Positions 7,045 to 14,729 of a DNA stretch of 21,272 nucleotides are shown here, piece after piece. The stretch is from assembly GCA_022776205.1 (NCBI GenBank), contig JALFIK010000010.1, positions 1-21,272 of the forward strand, in the 5' to 3' direction. The translations under genes were made by a program, and so were the position numbers. The DNA is from Eubacterium sp. (GTDB lineage: Bacteria > Bacillota > Clostridia > Lachnospirales > Lachnospiraceae). Position 1 is the first letter of the stretch. Every line of letters starts with the position of its first letter. The notes beneath the pieces are model-generated. The model worked only from the letters and a program-made list of their open reading frames with translations. It made no database searches and was not told the DNA's origin.

Positions 7045-8085
7045 ATGAAAAGTGAAGAAAAAACAGACAGAAAAAAAACGGGGTATGACCATCTCGAAAT
7101 AATGCGGGGGAAAAAGGTACCCGGGACATTGAAAAAAAATCCCGGTCTTTATAGCGGACCTTTTAAGATGGGCCTGGGAATTTTAGGATTTATTGCTTTT
7201 GGCGGATCCTTTGCCGGGTGTCTTGCCGGTGCGCTTATTTCGAAAATTGCCATTGTTCCTTCCGGAATCTTTATGTTGCTGGCACTGGCAAGTGTTTTTT
7301 TGTTTGGAAAAGGGTTTACAGAGAAAAAAAGAGCCAGGAGAATAAAAGAATATGCAGAATACTGGAAGGGCAAATCCTATATTATGATAGATGACCTGGC
7401 AAAAGCGTGCGATAGCCGTTCAAAAAAAGTGAGAAAAGATCTCCGTTTTCTTATGGACCGGAAACTTTTACCCGGAGCTGCCCTGGATATCAGTGAGACA
7501 TGTCTTATGCTTACGGAAGAATCCCGGAAGCAGTATGAGGAAGCCATGGATGCGAAAAGAAATCGGGAGAAGGAAGCAGAAAGAAAGAAACAGATGGAAG
7601 ATAAGATGAATCATGCTTCTCCCGAGGAAAAGGAAATTTTCCGGGTGAAGAAAGACGGAGAAATGTTTATTGAGCAGATTTCTGCTTTGCGCAGGCAGAT
7701 CAGTTCTTATGATGTCAGTGAAGAATTAAAAAAACTGGAAGTAACGACAGCACGTATTGTGGTTTGCGCTTCGGAACATCCGGAAAGTATAAAGAAGACC
7801 GATCGGCTTTTTCAGTATTATTTTCCTTCTGTTATAAAGATGGGACAGATTTATGCGGATATGGAAAGCCAGCCAATTCAGGGAGATAATATTGTAAAAA
7901 CAAGGAAAGAGATTGAAGAGTCTTTGGATACGATGAATCAGGCGATGGAAAAGATGTTTGATGAGATGTATCAGAATGTGGCACTGGATATTTCTTCAGA
8001 TATCAGTGTTCTGAAAGTGATGCTTAAACAGGATGGGCTGACGGAAGACGGGATGAAAGCAGATAAAGAGAACGCTCTGTTTTGA
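7045..8085 (+). CDS. xpaC: XpaC family membrane protein
   Basis: This 346-residue protein matches the XpaC family, named for 5-bromo-4-chloroindolyl phosphate hydrolysis. Two hydrophobic segments (about residues 42-66 and 68-88) form a hairpin anchor. They are followed by a basic, highly charged cytoplasmic part with coiled-coil potential near 165-205. No enzymatic motif is evident, and the hydrolase label may not describe its real job. GGAG at 7034-7037 supports the ATG. TelA begins 17 nt after its stop. XpaC and TelA are commonly paired in Firmicutes and are linked to envelope or toxic-anion stress, so the two probably act together at the membrane. Confidence 0.85.
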   Translation: MKSEEKTDRKKTGYDHLEIMRGKKVPGTLKKNPGLYSGPFKMGLGILGFIAFGGSFAGCLAGALISKIAIVPSGIFMLLALASVFLFGKGFTEKKRARRIKEYAEYWKGKSYIMIDDLAKACDSRSKKVRKDLRFLMDRKLLPGAALDISETCLMLTEESRKQYEEAMDAKRNREKEAERKKQMEDKMNHASPEEKEIFRVKKDGEMFIEQISALRRQISSYDVSEELKKLEVTTARIVVCASEHPESIKKTDRLFQYYFPSVIKMGQIYADMESQPIQGDNIVKTRKEIEESLDTMNQAMEKMFDEMYQNVALDISSDISVLKVMLKQDGLTEDGMKADKENALF

Positions 8086-8102
8086 GAAAAAGGAGGATCA
8101 GA

Positions 8103-9239
8103 ATGAATATTGAGGAATTGTTAAAGGAAGGTCCGTCACTGACGTTTGATGTGGAGCCGGAGCCTGTGACAGAATTAAAGGAGATGGAAAAGCCGGCACC
8201 AAAGGTTTATGAGGAAGAACAATATCTTACGGAGAAGGAAAAGAAACAGGTGGAAGATTTTGTGGACAAAATCCAGCTGGAGGATTCCACGTCCGTTTTG
8301 CAGTATGGAGCCGGAGCCCAGAAAAAGATGTCTGATTTTTCTGAGGGAGCACTGGAAAAGGTCAGAACCAGTGATCTAGGAGAAATCGGAGACCTACTTT
8401 CCGGTGTCGTTAGCGAGGTGAAAGGCTTTGATGAAGAGGAAGAGAAGGGGGTCTTTGGGTTTTTTAGGAAAAAAGCTTCGAAACTGCAGTCACTCAAACT
8501 TCGATATGAAAAAGCGGAAAAATCTATTGATGAAATTTGTGACAGGCTTGAGAGTCATCAGGTACAGCTTATGAAAGACAGTGCGATGTTTGATCAACTT
8601 TATGAATTAAATAAAGTATATTTCAGGGAACTTACCATGTATATCCTTGCCGGGAAAAAGAAACTGGAAAAAGAGTATAATGAAGTCATACCGGAATTAA
8701 AAAGAAAGGCACAGGAATCGGGCAGACAGGAAGACGCTCAGGAGGTAAGCGACAGGGAGGCACTCTGTAACCGATTTGAGAAAAAAATTCATGACCTTGA
8801 ACTTACCCGGATGGTTTCCCTGCAGATGGCTCCTCAGATTCGTCTTGTTCAGTCTGGAGATATTACGATGTCTGAGAAGATACAGTCTACTCTTGTCAAT
8901 ACGATTCCACTGTGGAAAAGTCAGATGATAATTGCTCTCGGGATGGAACATTCCAAGGAGGCGGCAAAGGCGCAACGGCAGGTTACTGATCTGACGAATG
9001 ACCTTCTGAGAAAAAATTCGGAAAAACTGAAAACTGTGGTTGTAGAAACGGCAAAAGAAAATGAGAGAGGCATCGTTGACATGGAAACCCTTGTGCAGAC
9101 AAATGAAAATCTACTCAGCACGATTGATGAAGTCATGCAGATTCAGGAGGAAGGCAGAGAAAAGCGCAGGGAGGCCGAAGAAGAGCTTGCAAAACTGGAG
9201 AATGATCTGAAGGAAAAACTGCTCTCTCAGGCAAAATAA
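8103..9239 (+). CDS. telA: TelA family toxic-anion resistance protein
   Basis: The 378-residue protein is a TelA/KlaA family member. It has an acidic, Pro/Glu-rich N-terminal stretch (about 1-60), then long helices with strong coiled-coil character, and family-typical segments such as LNKVYFRELTMYILAGKK and TIPLWKSQMIIALGMEHSK. Family members are associated with tellurite and other envelope-active anion tolerance; the mechanism is unknown. The ATG at 8103 is chosen because AGGAGG lies at 8091-8096. A TTG at 8082 would overlap the xpaC stop and leave that site inside the gene. It is co-transcribed with xpaC. No membrane segment is visible, so it may be recruited by XpaC (inference). Confidence 0.9.
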   Translation: MNIEELLKEGPSLTFDVEPEPVTELKEMEKPAPKVYEEEQYLTEKEKKQVEDFVDKIQLEDSTSVLQYGAGAQKKMSDFSEGALEKVRTSDLGEIGDLLSGVVSEVKGFDEEEEKGVFGFFRKKASKLQSLKLRYEKAEKSIDEICDRLESHQVQLMKDSAMFDQLYELNKVYFRELTMYILAGKKKLEKEYNEVIPELKRKAQESGRQEDAQEVSDREALCNRFEKKIHDLELTRMVSLQMAPQIRLVQSGDITMSEKIQSTLVNTIPLWKSQMIIALGMEHSKEAAKAQRQVTDLTNDLLRKNSEKLKTVVVETAKENERGIVDMETLVQTNENLLSTIDEVMQIQEEGREKRREAEEELAKLENDLKEKLLSQAK

Positions 9240-9349
9240 TGAAAGATGTTAAAAAAATAGTGGAAAAGATGCAACAATTTTAATAAGAAAACATGTCATT
9301 TTTATTTAGGTTATTACACATTTGTTAATAAATATTTCAAAATCCACAA

Positions 9350-9379
9350 TTGGGACATATTTCAAGTCTATAATATAAA
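9350..9379 (+). promoter_or_regulatory. Likely promoter of the NlpC/P60 gene
   Basis: TTGGGA (9350-9355) and TATAAA (9374-9379) are 18 nt apart, and an overlapping perfect TATAAT sits at 9369-9374. The element lies 44 nt before the start codon. Confidence 0.45.
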
Positions 9380-9422
9380 TTAGCCAGATAATCTTGCAAT
9401 AAAAGATATGGAGATTTGGAAT

Positions 9423-10103
9423 ATGTTAAGAAAATTAAAACGTTTTTTAGTTATAGCATTTACTGCTGTTTTTATCTTGAATATGGTTCCTGCAGCGGGT
9501 ACTCAGAGCGCCGGACAGGTTGAGGCTGCTACAATTATGACAGGAACTGTGAGTTCTGTGAATCTGGATTTAAGGGTAAGAAAGAGTGCAAAATCCCCTC
9601 GACTGGCTGTTTTACATAGAGGGGACGTCGTTTCTGTTCTTACTTTTAATAAGAAAAAAGTGAAAGTGCAGATTAACGGACTTACCGGTTATGTGAAGGG
9701 AAAATATATTACACTTTCCAATGGAACGACTGCATCAAAGGCTACAATTGTTGACATGGGTCAGCAGGTCGCAAATTATGCAGTGCAGTTTGTCGGTAAT
9801 CCATACAGATGGGGTGGAAGTTCTCTGACGAATGGCACAGATTGCTCCGGCTTTGTAATGAGTGTTTACAGAAAATTCGGAAAGGCACTTCCGCATTCTT
9901 CTTATGAACAGAGAAGATGCGGTAAGAAGGTAAAAGGCGGTTTAAGAAATGCGAAAGCCGGTGACATCATTTGTTACAGTGGACATGTTGCCATCTACAT
10001 GGGAAATAATACAATTGTTCATGCAAGTAATCCAAGAGACGGAATTAAGATTACTTATGGTGTGGCATACCGTTCCATCGTGGCAATCCGCAGAATGTTT
10101 TAA
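9423..10103 (+). CDS. Secreted SH3-domain NlpC/P60 cell-wall hydrolase
   Basis: The 226-residue protein has a signal peptide (basic MLRKLKR, hydrophobic core, likely cleavage near VEA-AT, residues 35-36). A bacterial SH3 domain follows (about 40-100, with LDLRVRKSAKS and GYVKGKYI), then an NlpC/P60 domain. The papain-like triad is Cys141 (GTDCSGFV), His188 (SGHVAIYMG) and His200 (IVHASNP). It should be exported and cut peptide stems of peptidoglycan, typically the D-Glu to diamino-acid bond. The start at 9423 uses GGAG at 9410-9413. An ATG at 9408 would place that site inside the gene. Its own promoter and a strong terminator make it monocistronic. Confidence 0.92.
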   Translation: MLRKLKRFLVIAFTAVFILNMVPAAGTQSAGQVEAATIMTGTVSSVNLDLRVRKSAKSPRLAVLHRGDVVSVLTFNKKKVKVQINGLTGYVKGKYITLSNGTTASKATIVDMGQQVANYAVQFVGNPYRWGGSSLTNGTDCSGFVMSVYRKFGKALPHSSYEQRRCGKKVKGGLRNAKAGDIICYSGHVAIYMGNNTIVHASNPRDGIKITYGVAYRSIVAIRRMF

Positions 10104-10121
10104 TTTTTGATAATATTTAAT

Positions 10122-10177
10122 CAAATCATACATAAAAAAAGAAGTTCTTTGAACTTCTTTTTTTTATGTATGATTTG
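10122..10177. terminator. Long bidirectional intrinsic terminator
   Basis: A 26-bp near-perfect inverted repeat runs from 10122-10147 to 10151-10177, with one extra T in the right arm and a TTT loop. GAAGTTC/GAACTTC is the core, followed by a run of 8-9 T. It ends the NlpC/P60 transcript. Confidence 0.88.
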
Positions 10178-10211
10178 TCAGCACAAGAGTTTCTCAGGCG
10201 GAACTCTTTGG

Positions 10212-10256
10212 TTTTTATATAATAGGAAAGTCGAGTACTATTCCATTATATAAAAA
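10212..10256. repeat. Hairpin downstream of the McrB-like gene
   Basis: TTTTTATATAAT-A-GGAA at 10212-10228 pairs with TTCC-ATTATATAAAAA at 10241-10256, and AGT/ACT continues the stem inward. About 19 bp form, with two bulges. It lies 18 nt beyond the stop of the leftward gene and contains AATAGGAAAGTC, shared with 6306-6317. Confidence 0.6.
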
Positions 10257-10274
10257 GCGATTGCACTGCGGCTT

Positions 10275-13184
10275 TTATCCTTCATAAATGTCGGTGTAGC
10301 TTTTTGGATTATAAAAGGCTTCTTCGTTGATACGATAGATATGACGTCCTTTGTCAAAATCATCCGGGAGATTTCCTTTAAACAGACCGTCTCTAAATGA
10401 TATTTCCTGGAAAAATACAGTGTCAGACCTTCTTTTTGCATTATCGCCCAGGACATAACGGATTCGCTCCATATCTCCGTCAAACCATTTTTCAAGAAGT
10501 GGAATGATCTGTTCCCGGAAAACGCGGCATAAAGAGATAAAAGAATCTTTGTCAGGAGACTGCAGGAAAAAGCCCTCTCCGAGCTGATAGTCTGCTCCGA
10601 GGAAATAGGAGATTCTTGTGTTCAGTGTTGTCATAAGCCGTTGGAGAGAAATTCCTTCTACGCGCATTCCGTGCAGAACCTCTGCATCTGCACAGACAGG
10701 ACGGATGAAAAAATCATGATCAATTGCCCCCAGAATTGTGTCCTCACACACAATACTGTCACAGGTAGCGACAATATAAAGATTTGCGGGAAGGCGGAAT
10801 TTTTCTCCGGAAAGAGACAGCGTAATGGCGGTTTCACTGCTGGCACCTTCCCTCCGGTTTTCCCGCAGTAAAACAGCGGTTTCTCCAAACAGGTGCATCC
10901 AGCTTGCATCTGTCTCCTCCATCATAACAACATAGCGACCTTCACCACAGCGATTGGCAAACTCCTTGAAAATACCATTTTCAATGAAAGGTCCACGTTT
11001 TCGCTCAATAAAAGCGGAATATCCCTCTCCATTGATATCCGGATAAGATATATGAAGGATTCTTCCTTCGTCTTCGTAATTGCGGTAATGTTCAAGAACA
11101 TCGGGAACCGGTTCAATTTTCATCATATTTGGATCTTTTCCTTCAATAATTCCGACGGCAGTTAAGATCGCCTGATGAAATTTTCCGGATTTTACCGGTC
11201 CGCGGATCAGAGTATTTTTCGGATAAAGTCGAAAAGTCTGATCTTTACGATCATCATGACTGACTGCAGTTGTTTTTTTCACAGGAGGCCAGATTTTGTC
11301 CGGTGAAATGGAAGAGGTTACTGTTTTTGAATTTCCACTTTCCTGTGAAGAAGACGGTATGGAAGCGATTTGGGAACTTTCGCCGGTCATTCTGTCATGT
11401 CTTCCGGAAGAAGATGCGGCTGTGACGATCCTGCCGGGAGAACTACTGTGTTTTTTTACCGGAATATCATCTTCTTCCTCTTCAAGAAGATCTTTGTTTA
11501 CAAAGGAAGTTGTCTCTGTTTTGTCGGAAGAACTTTCCATGTCGTCTGTATCGGAAGATGTTCCGTAACTCTGGATTGTCTTTGTAATATATTCAGTTTT
11601 TGGAGAAATGCCCCCCTCTTTATAGATTACCTGCGGACCGGGAACATCGGCAGCCGGACGGTAGGTAAGTTTTGATCCCAGGGCAGCGGCCAGAGGATCT
11701 TCTTCTTTTTGGGAGGAAGGGTAATAATTCTGGCAAATATCCGTATAATAGGAAGCAAATATTTCAAGAGATGTGCCAAAAAGTCCGAGAATATCTTCTT
11801 CCGATAAAGTTTTAAATGTATCATAATGATATAAGACACTTGCTTTAATCTTGTCTCCGGATGAAAGCAAATCCCCCTTTTCCATCGGAACGAGACTGAC
11901 CTGGAATGGTGCCGCAGTCATCAGTGTAAGCATGTTGCATTTATCATGAATGTCCAGCATTACCTCCTCGTCCGGGATGCACGGCAGATTCAGGGCTGTT
12001 TCGACATGCATGACATCTCCGTCGGTAATGGTACGGATACTGATAAAGGCATGGTTGGAAGAATAGGATTCCATGAAAAATAAATCTTCCAGCTGTTCGG
12101 TGATTTTTCCGGTTTCCGGGAGATACCAGTCCCCTTTTTTTGCATAGACAAAATTTGGATATTCCTGTAATAATCCATCACCGATTTTATGAAAAAGTGC
12201 TGTACCGTCTTCACCCTGTGTGCGAATGGAAACAGATTGTTCCGAAGCATCATCGGGAGAAAAATCATTGCCGCCTTTTCTTGTAAGAAAGGTGGCGAGG
12301 GCAACAAAACCATTTGCGCTGCTTAATTCAATGTAGGATTCATCGACAAGATGTGCGTATTCATGGTCAATAAAGTCGGTGAGGTCATTTAAGGTCATAT
12401 ATCCGAAAACAGAGTATATATAGGCATTGTAGTCAACTTCTGTCGGATCCGGACGCTCCCGTTCCCCCTCAAATTCCCCTGGATAGGACACACGGTAATA
12501 TTTATAAATATCCCGGAGATAATTAAAACGGTGCCCACGTTCATCGGCGTTACAGATCTGAGTGATCGTGTTTGCATTCACGTCCTGACCGTAAACTTTC
12601 TGAGAGCGGGTCTGTACCTCATACTGCATAAGGAGAATGTCATCAGCACTGATTCCGGGATTTCGATAATATTTCTCATAAAGCAGCACAGCAGCCGCAA
12701 TCCAGACAGCATCTTCCTGCGTATAGCGAATTTGCAGACTGCGGTTGACATCATTCATAAAGGCATAATAGGCTTCTTCAAGCTCTTCCCAAAGTCCGCC
12801 GATGGCTTCCGCAAGCTCAGGGTGAAGTTTCAGTTCCAGGGTATTATCTTTGGTATTTTTTCCCCAGAAGAAAAGAAACCACCAGTATTCATTCCCATCG
12901 TAGTCCACTTCCGGGTTCAGACTGTTTGTCTCCCCAAGAAATTTTCCGGCAAGATTAACTTTTTCAAGGATTTCACTTTCCGTTTCGTTCCTGTGAAAAG
13001 CGAGAGAAAGAAGAGTGGCCGCATGATTGAAAGAAGAGTAGATTTCTTTTAACAGGGAAATCGTGTCCTCCTCAAGCTGTCCGGATTTTAAAATATTTGT
13101 CCATTGTTCTGCTGTATAGCGGCTCTTGGATTGGTAATCCGCTTCGTATTCATAATCCCGCTGTTTTTGTTTGTCCGTAATCAT
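10275..13184 (-). CDS. Large protein with degenerate McrB-type AAA+ module
   Basis: The 969-residue protein has an N-terminal and middle part (about 1-530) that I do not recognise. A Ser/Thr/acid-rich linker follows (about 540-650), then a C-terminal McrB-like part. Walker A is GPVKSGKF at 662-669, with Phe replacing the usual Ser/Thr. GIFKEFANRC and the strand VVMMEETDASWMHLFGE match the McrB block ending in DEINRG...FGE, but Walker B reads EE (756-757). FRLPANLYIVATCDS replaces the usual GTMNTADRS, and the RRRF arginine-finger region is FFIRPV. The tail IIPLLEKWFDGDMERIRYVLGD is typical of McrB relatives. GTP binding may be weak or lost. No McrC or nuclease gene is adjacent. AAAGGA precedes the ATG. 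It lies downstream of the CNNM gene behind a hairpin. Confidence 0.75.
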   Translation of the reverse strand: MITDKQKQRDYEYEADYQSKSRYTAEQWTNILKSGQLEEDTISLLKEIYSSFNHAATLLSLAFHRNETESEILEKVNLAGKFLGETNSLNPEVDYDGNEYWWFLFFWGKNTKDNTLELKLHPELAEAIGGLWEELEEAYYAFMNDVNRSLQIRYTQEDAVWIAAAVLLYEKYYRNPGISADDILLMQYEVQTRSQKVYGQDVNANTITQICNADERGHRFNYLRDIYKYYRVSYPGEFEGERERPDPTEVDYNAYIYSVFGYMTLNDLTDFIDHEYAHLVDESYIELSSANGFVALATFLTRKGGNDFSPDDASEQSVSIRTQGEDGTALFHKIGDGLLQEYPNFVYAKKGDWYLPETGKITEQLEDLFFMESYSSNHAFISIRTITDGDVMHVETALNLPCIPDEEVMLDIHDKCNMLTLMTAAPFQVSLVPMEKGDLLSSGDKIKASVLYHYDTFKTLSEEDILGLFGTSLEIFASYYTDICQNYYPSSQKEEDPLAAALGSKLTYRPAADVPGPQVIYKEGGISPKTEYITKTIQSYGTSSDTDDMESSSDKTETTSFVNKDLLEEEEDDIPVKKHSSSPGRIVTAASSSGRHDRMTGESSQIASIPSSSQESGNSKTVTSSISPDKIWPPVKKTTAVSHDDRKDQTFRLYPKNTLIRGPVKSGKFHQAILTAVGIIEGKDPNMMKIEPVPDVLEHYRNYEDEGRILHISYPDINGEGYSAFIERKRGPFIENGIFKEFANRCGEGRYVVMMEETDASWMHLFGETAVLLRENRREGASSETAITLSLSGEKFRLPANLYIVATCDSIVCEDTILGAIDHDFFIRPVCADAEVLHGMRVEGISLQRLMTTLNTRISYFLGADYQLGEGFFLQSPDKDSFISLCRVFREQIIPLLEKWFDGDMERIRYVLGDNAKRRSDTVFFQEISFRDGLFKGNLPDDFDKGRHIYRINEEAFYNPKSYTDIYEG

Positions 13185-13210
13185 AAGTTTTTTATCCTTT
13201 CTCTCTATTA

Positions 13211-13248
13211 GAAAATCCGGATAATTCCTTCGAGAAGTTATCCGGATT
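13211..13248 (-). terminator. Terminator or attenuator between the CNNM and McrB-like genes
   Basis: AATCCGGATAA (13214-13224) pairs with TTATCCGGATT (13238-13248), an 11-bp stem followed by TTTTC when read leftward. It lies just upstream of the McrB-like gene, so it may end the CNNM transcript or only reduce read-through. Confidence 0.7.
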
Positions 13249-13255
13249 GCTATGT

Positions 13256-14575
13256 TTACACAGTTTCAGATTCCTGTGTTTCGATTTGGGTCAGCTGACG
13301 GTCGATTTTAAGATAAACAATCTCCACCCGGTTTTTGTCCATTTTTTTAATAGAATAGAGGTAGTTGCCTTCTTTGACTGTTTCTCCCTCTTTTGGAAGG
13401 TGATCGAGAAGCTCGATCATGTGTCCGCCAATGGAATCATAGTCCTCTGATTCGATTTCCGTGTCAAGAACGTCATTTAAATCATCCAGTTTCGTGCTTC
13501 CTTCAATCTCATATTCGTCAGTGCCGATACATCGGATGGCATCAGTCTCAGAAGCATCAAATTCGTCTTTGATATCTCCCACAATTTCCTCAATCAGATC
13601 TTCTAAAGTAATCAATCCCGCTGTGGAACCGTATTCATCCAGGACGATGGCAAAACTGATGGAATTGTTACGCATTTCTTCCATTAAAGTAGAAGTTTTT
13701 TGATATTCATAAGTAAAAAATGGTTCCCGCATAACCTTATATATATCGAATTTCTCATTTTTATGTGTCTCACGGTAAAAGAACATATCCTTGAGATTTA
13801 AAATACCAATTACATTGTCCTTACTTTCTTCGTAAACGGGGAGTCGGGAATACTGTTCTTCCAGAAAAATGCCCACCAGCTCGTCGTAACTCATATCGAC
13901 AGAAGCGAAGGATACATCAATACGGGGCAGCATAATATCTTTGGCTACGGAATCTCCAAAATCAAATACGTTGTTGATCAGTTCTTTTTCTTCCTGTTCA
14001 ATTACACCACTTTCCTGGCTTACATCGACAATGGTCCGAAGTTCCATCTCCGTCATAGTCTGTCCGTCTCCCGGTTTGATACCAAACAGGCGGCAGATAA
14101 ATCCACTGAAAAAATTTACGACAAAAATAATGGGGGTCAGCACAGTAGTAATGGCATAAATAATGCCGGAATAGGCTAAAGACATATTTTCACTTTTTTT
14201 CGTGGCAATTGTCTTTGGAGTAATCTCACCAAAAATAAGGATGAGGAAAGTGAGAATACCTGTGGCAACACCAATAAAAGTGCTGCTGTTCTTACCGAAA
14301 CCTGCGTGCTGGGCAAGACGGATAGCAAGGGTAGTATTCAGGGAAGAGGCGGAAAGATTGACGATATTATTGCCAATCAGTATGGCACTTAACATCTTTT
14401 CCGGTTTCTCTATCAGAGCAAGCACACGGGATGCTCTCCTGTCACCCTGTTGGGAGAGAGCACGGATACGGTGCTTATTTACTGTGGTTAAAGCCGTCTC
14501 TGCAGAAGAAAAAAATGCAGATAAAATTAAAAGTAATAGTACAACGATAATCTGTTGTATGGAACTGGGGTCCAA
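13256..14575 (-). CDS. CNNM/CorC-type membrane protein (hemolysin family, CBS domains)
   Basis: The 439-residue protein has the standard layout of this family. An N-terminal DUF21/CNNM membrane domain has about four hydrophobic segments (near 8-30, 60-85, 100-122, 135-165) and the ETAL and FGEITPKTIA motifs. A CBS-domain pair follows (about 205-330, with MLPRIDVSFA, YSRLPVYEES and VLDEYGSTAGLITLEDLIEEIVGDI), then a C-terminal CorC/HlyC domain (about 345-425). Relatives export or sense magnesium and other divalent ions; hemolysin is a historical name. The start is a TTG with AAGGAG 8 nt upstream. A near-perfect sigma-A promoter drives it leftward, divergent from the HAD-oxidoreductase unit. 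Confidence 0.92.
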   Translation of the reverse strand: MDPSSIQQIIVVLLLLILSAFFSSAETALTTVNKHRIRALSQQGDRRASRVLALIEKPEKMLSAILIGNNIVNLSASSLNTTLAIRLAQHAGFGKNSSTFIGVATGILTFLILIFGEITPKTIATKKSENMSLAYSGIIYAITTVLTPIIFVVNFFSGFICRLFGIKPGDGQTMTEMELRTIVDVSQESGVIEQEEKELINNVFDFGDSVAKDIMLPRIDVSFASVDMSYDELVGIFLEEQYSRLPVYEESKDNVIGILNLKDMFFYRETHKNEKFDIYKVMREPFFTYEYQKTSTLMEEMRNNSISFAIVLDEYGSTAGLITLEDLIEEIVGDIKDEFDASETDAIRCIGTDEYEIEGSTKLDDLNDVLDTEIESEDYDSIGGHMIELLDHLPKEGETVKEGNYLYSIKKMDKNRVEIVYLKIDRQLTQIETQESETV

Positions 14576-14616
14576 GACATCATCTCCTTCATCAATAATC
14601 TAAAATACACGATTTT

Positions 14617-14645
14617 ATTATATTTTATAACACATGTATTGTCAA
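14617..14645 (-). promoter_or_regulatory. Consensus sigma-A promoter of the CNNM gene
   Basis: Read leftward, TTGACA (14645-14640) and TATAAT (14622-14617) are both perfect and separated by exactly 17 nt. It is the strongest-looking promoter in the window. Confidence 0.88.
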
Positions 14646-14661
14646 TCAAAGTGTAATAATA

Positions 14662-14690
14662 TTGTGTTTTTGGAGAATTTCTTTTATAAT
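14662..14690 (+). promoter_or_regulatory. Promoter of the HAD-sigma-dnaG-rpoD-trmK unit
   Basis: TTGTGT (14662-14667) and a perfect TATAAT (14685-14690) are 17 nt apart. It is back to back with the leftward CNNM promoter, with 16 nt between the two -35 boxes. Confidence 0.7.
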
Positions 14691-14729
14691 GAGAGGCAGG
14701 GAAAAACAGAGAAAGGAGAGAGGAAGACA

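Noticed and set aside
10658..11568. Several open frames on either strand inside the McrB-like gene, including a Ser/Glu-rich rightward one near 11296.
   Set aside because: They are other-frame readings of the long gene, lack ribosome sites, and their composition mirrors the low-complexity linker.
12350..12366. HEYAH at residues 274-278 of the McrB-like protein resembles a zinc-protease HExxH motif.
   Set aside because: It is isolated: no downstream Glu/His/Asp ligand pattern or protease-like context is recognisable, and five-residue motifs occur by chance.
13461..14603. Rightward open frames opposite the CNNM gene.
   Set aside because: They are antisense shadows of a well-supported gene, with biased composition and no start signals.
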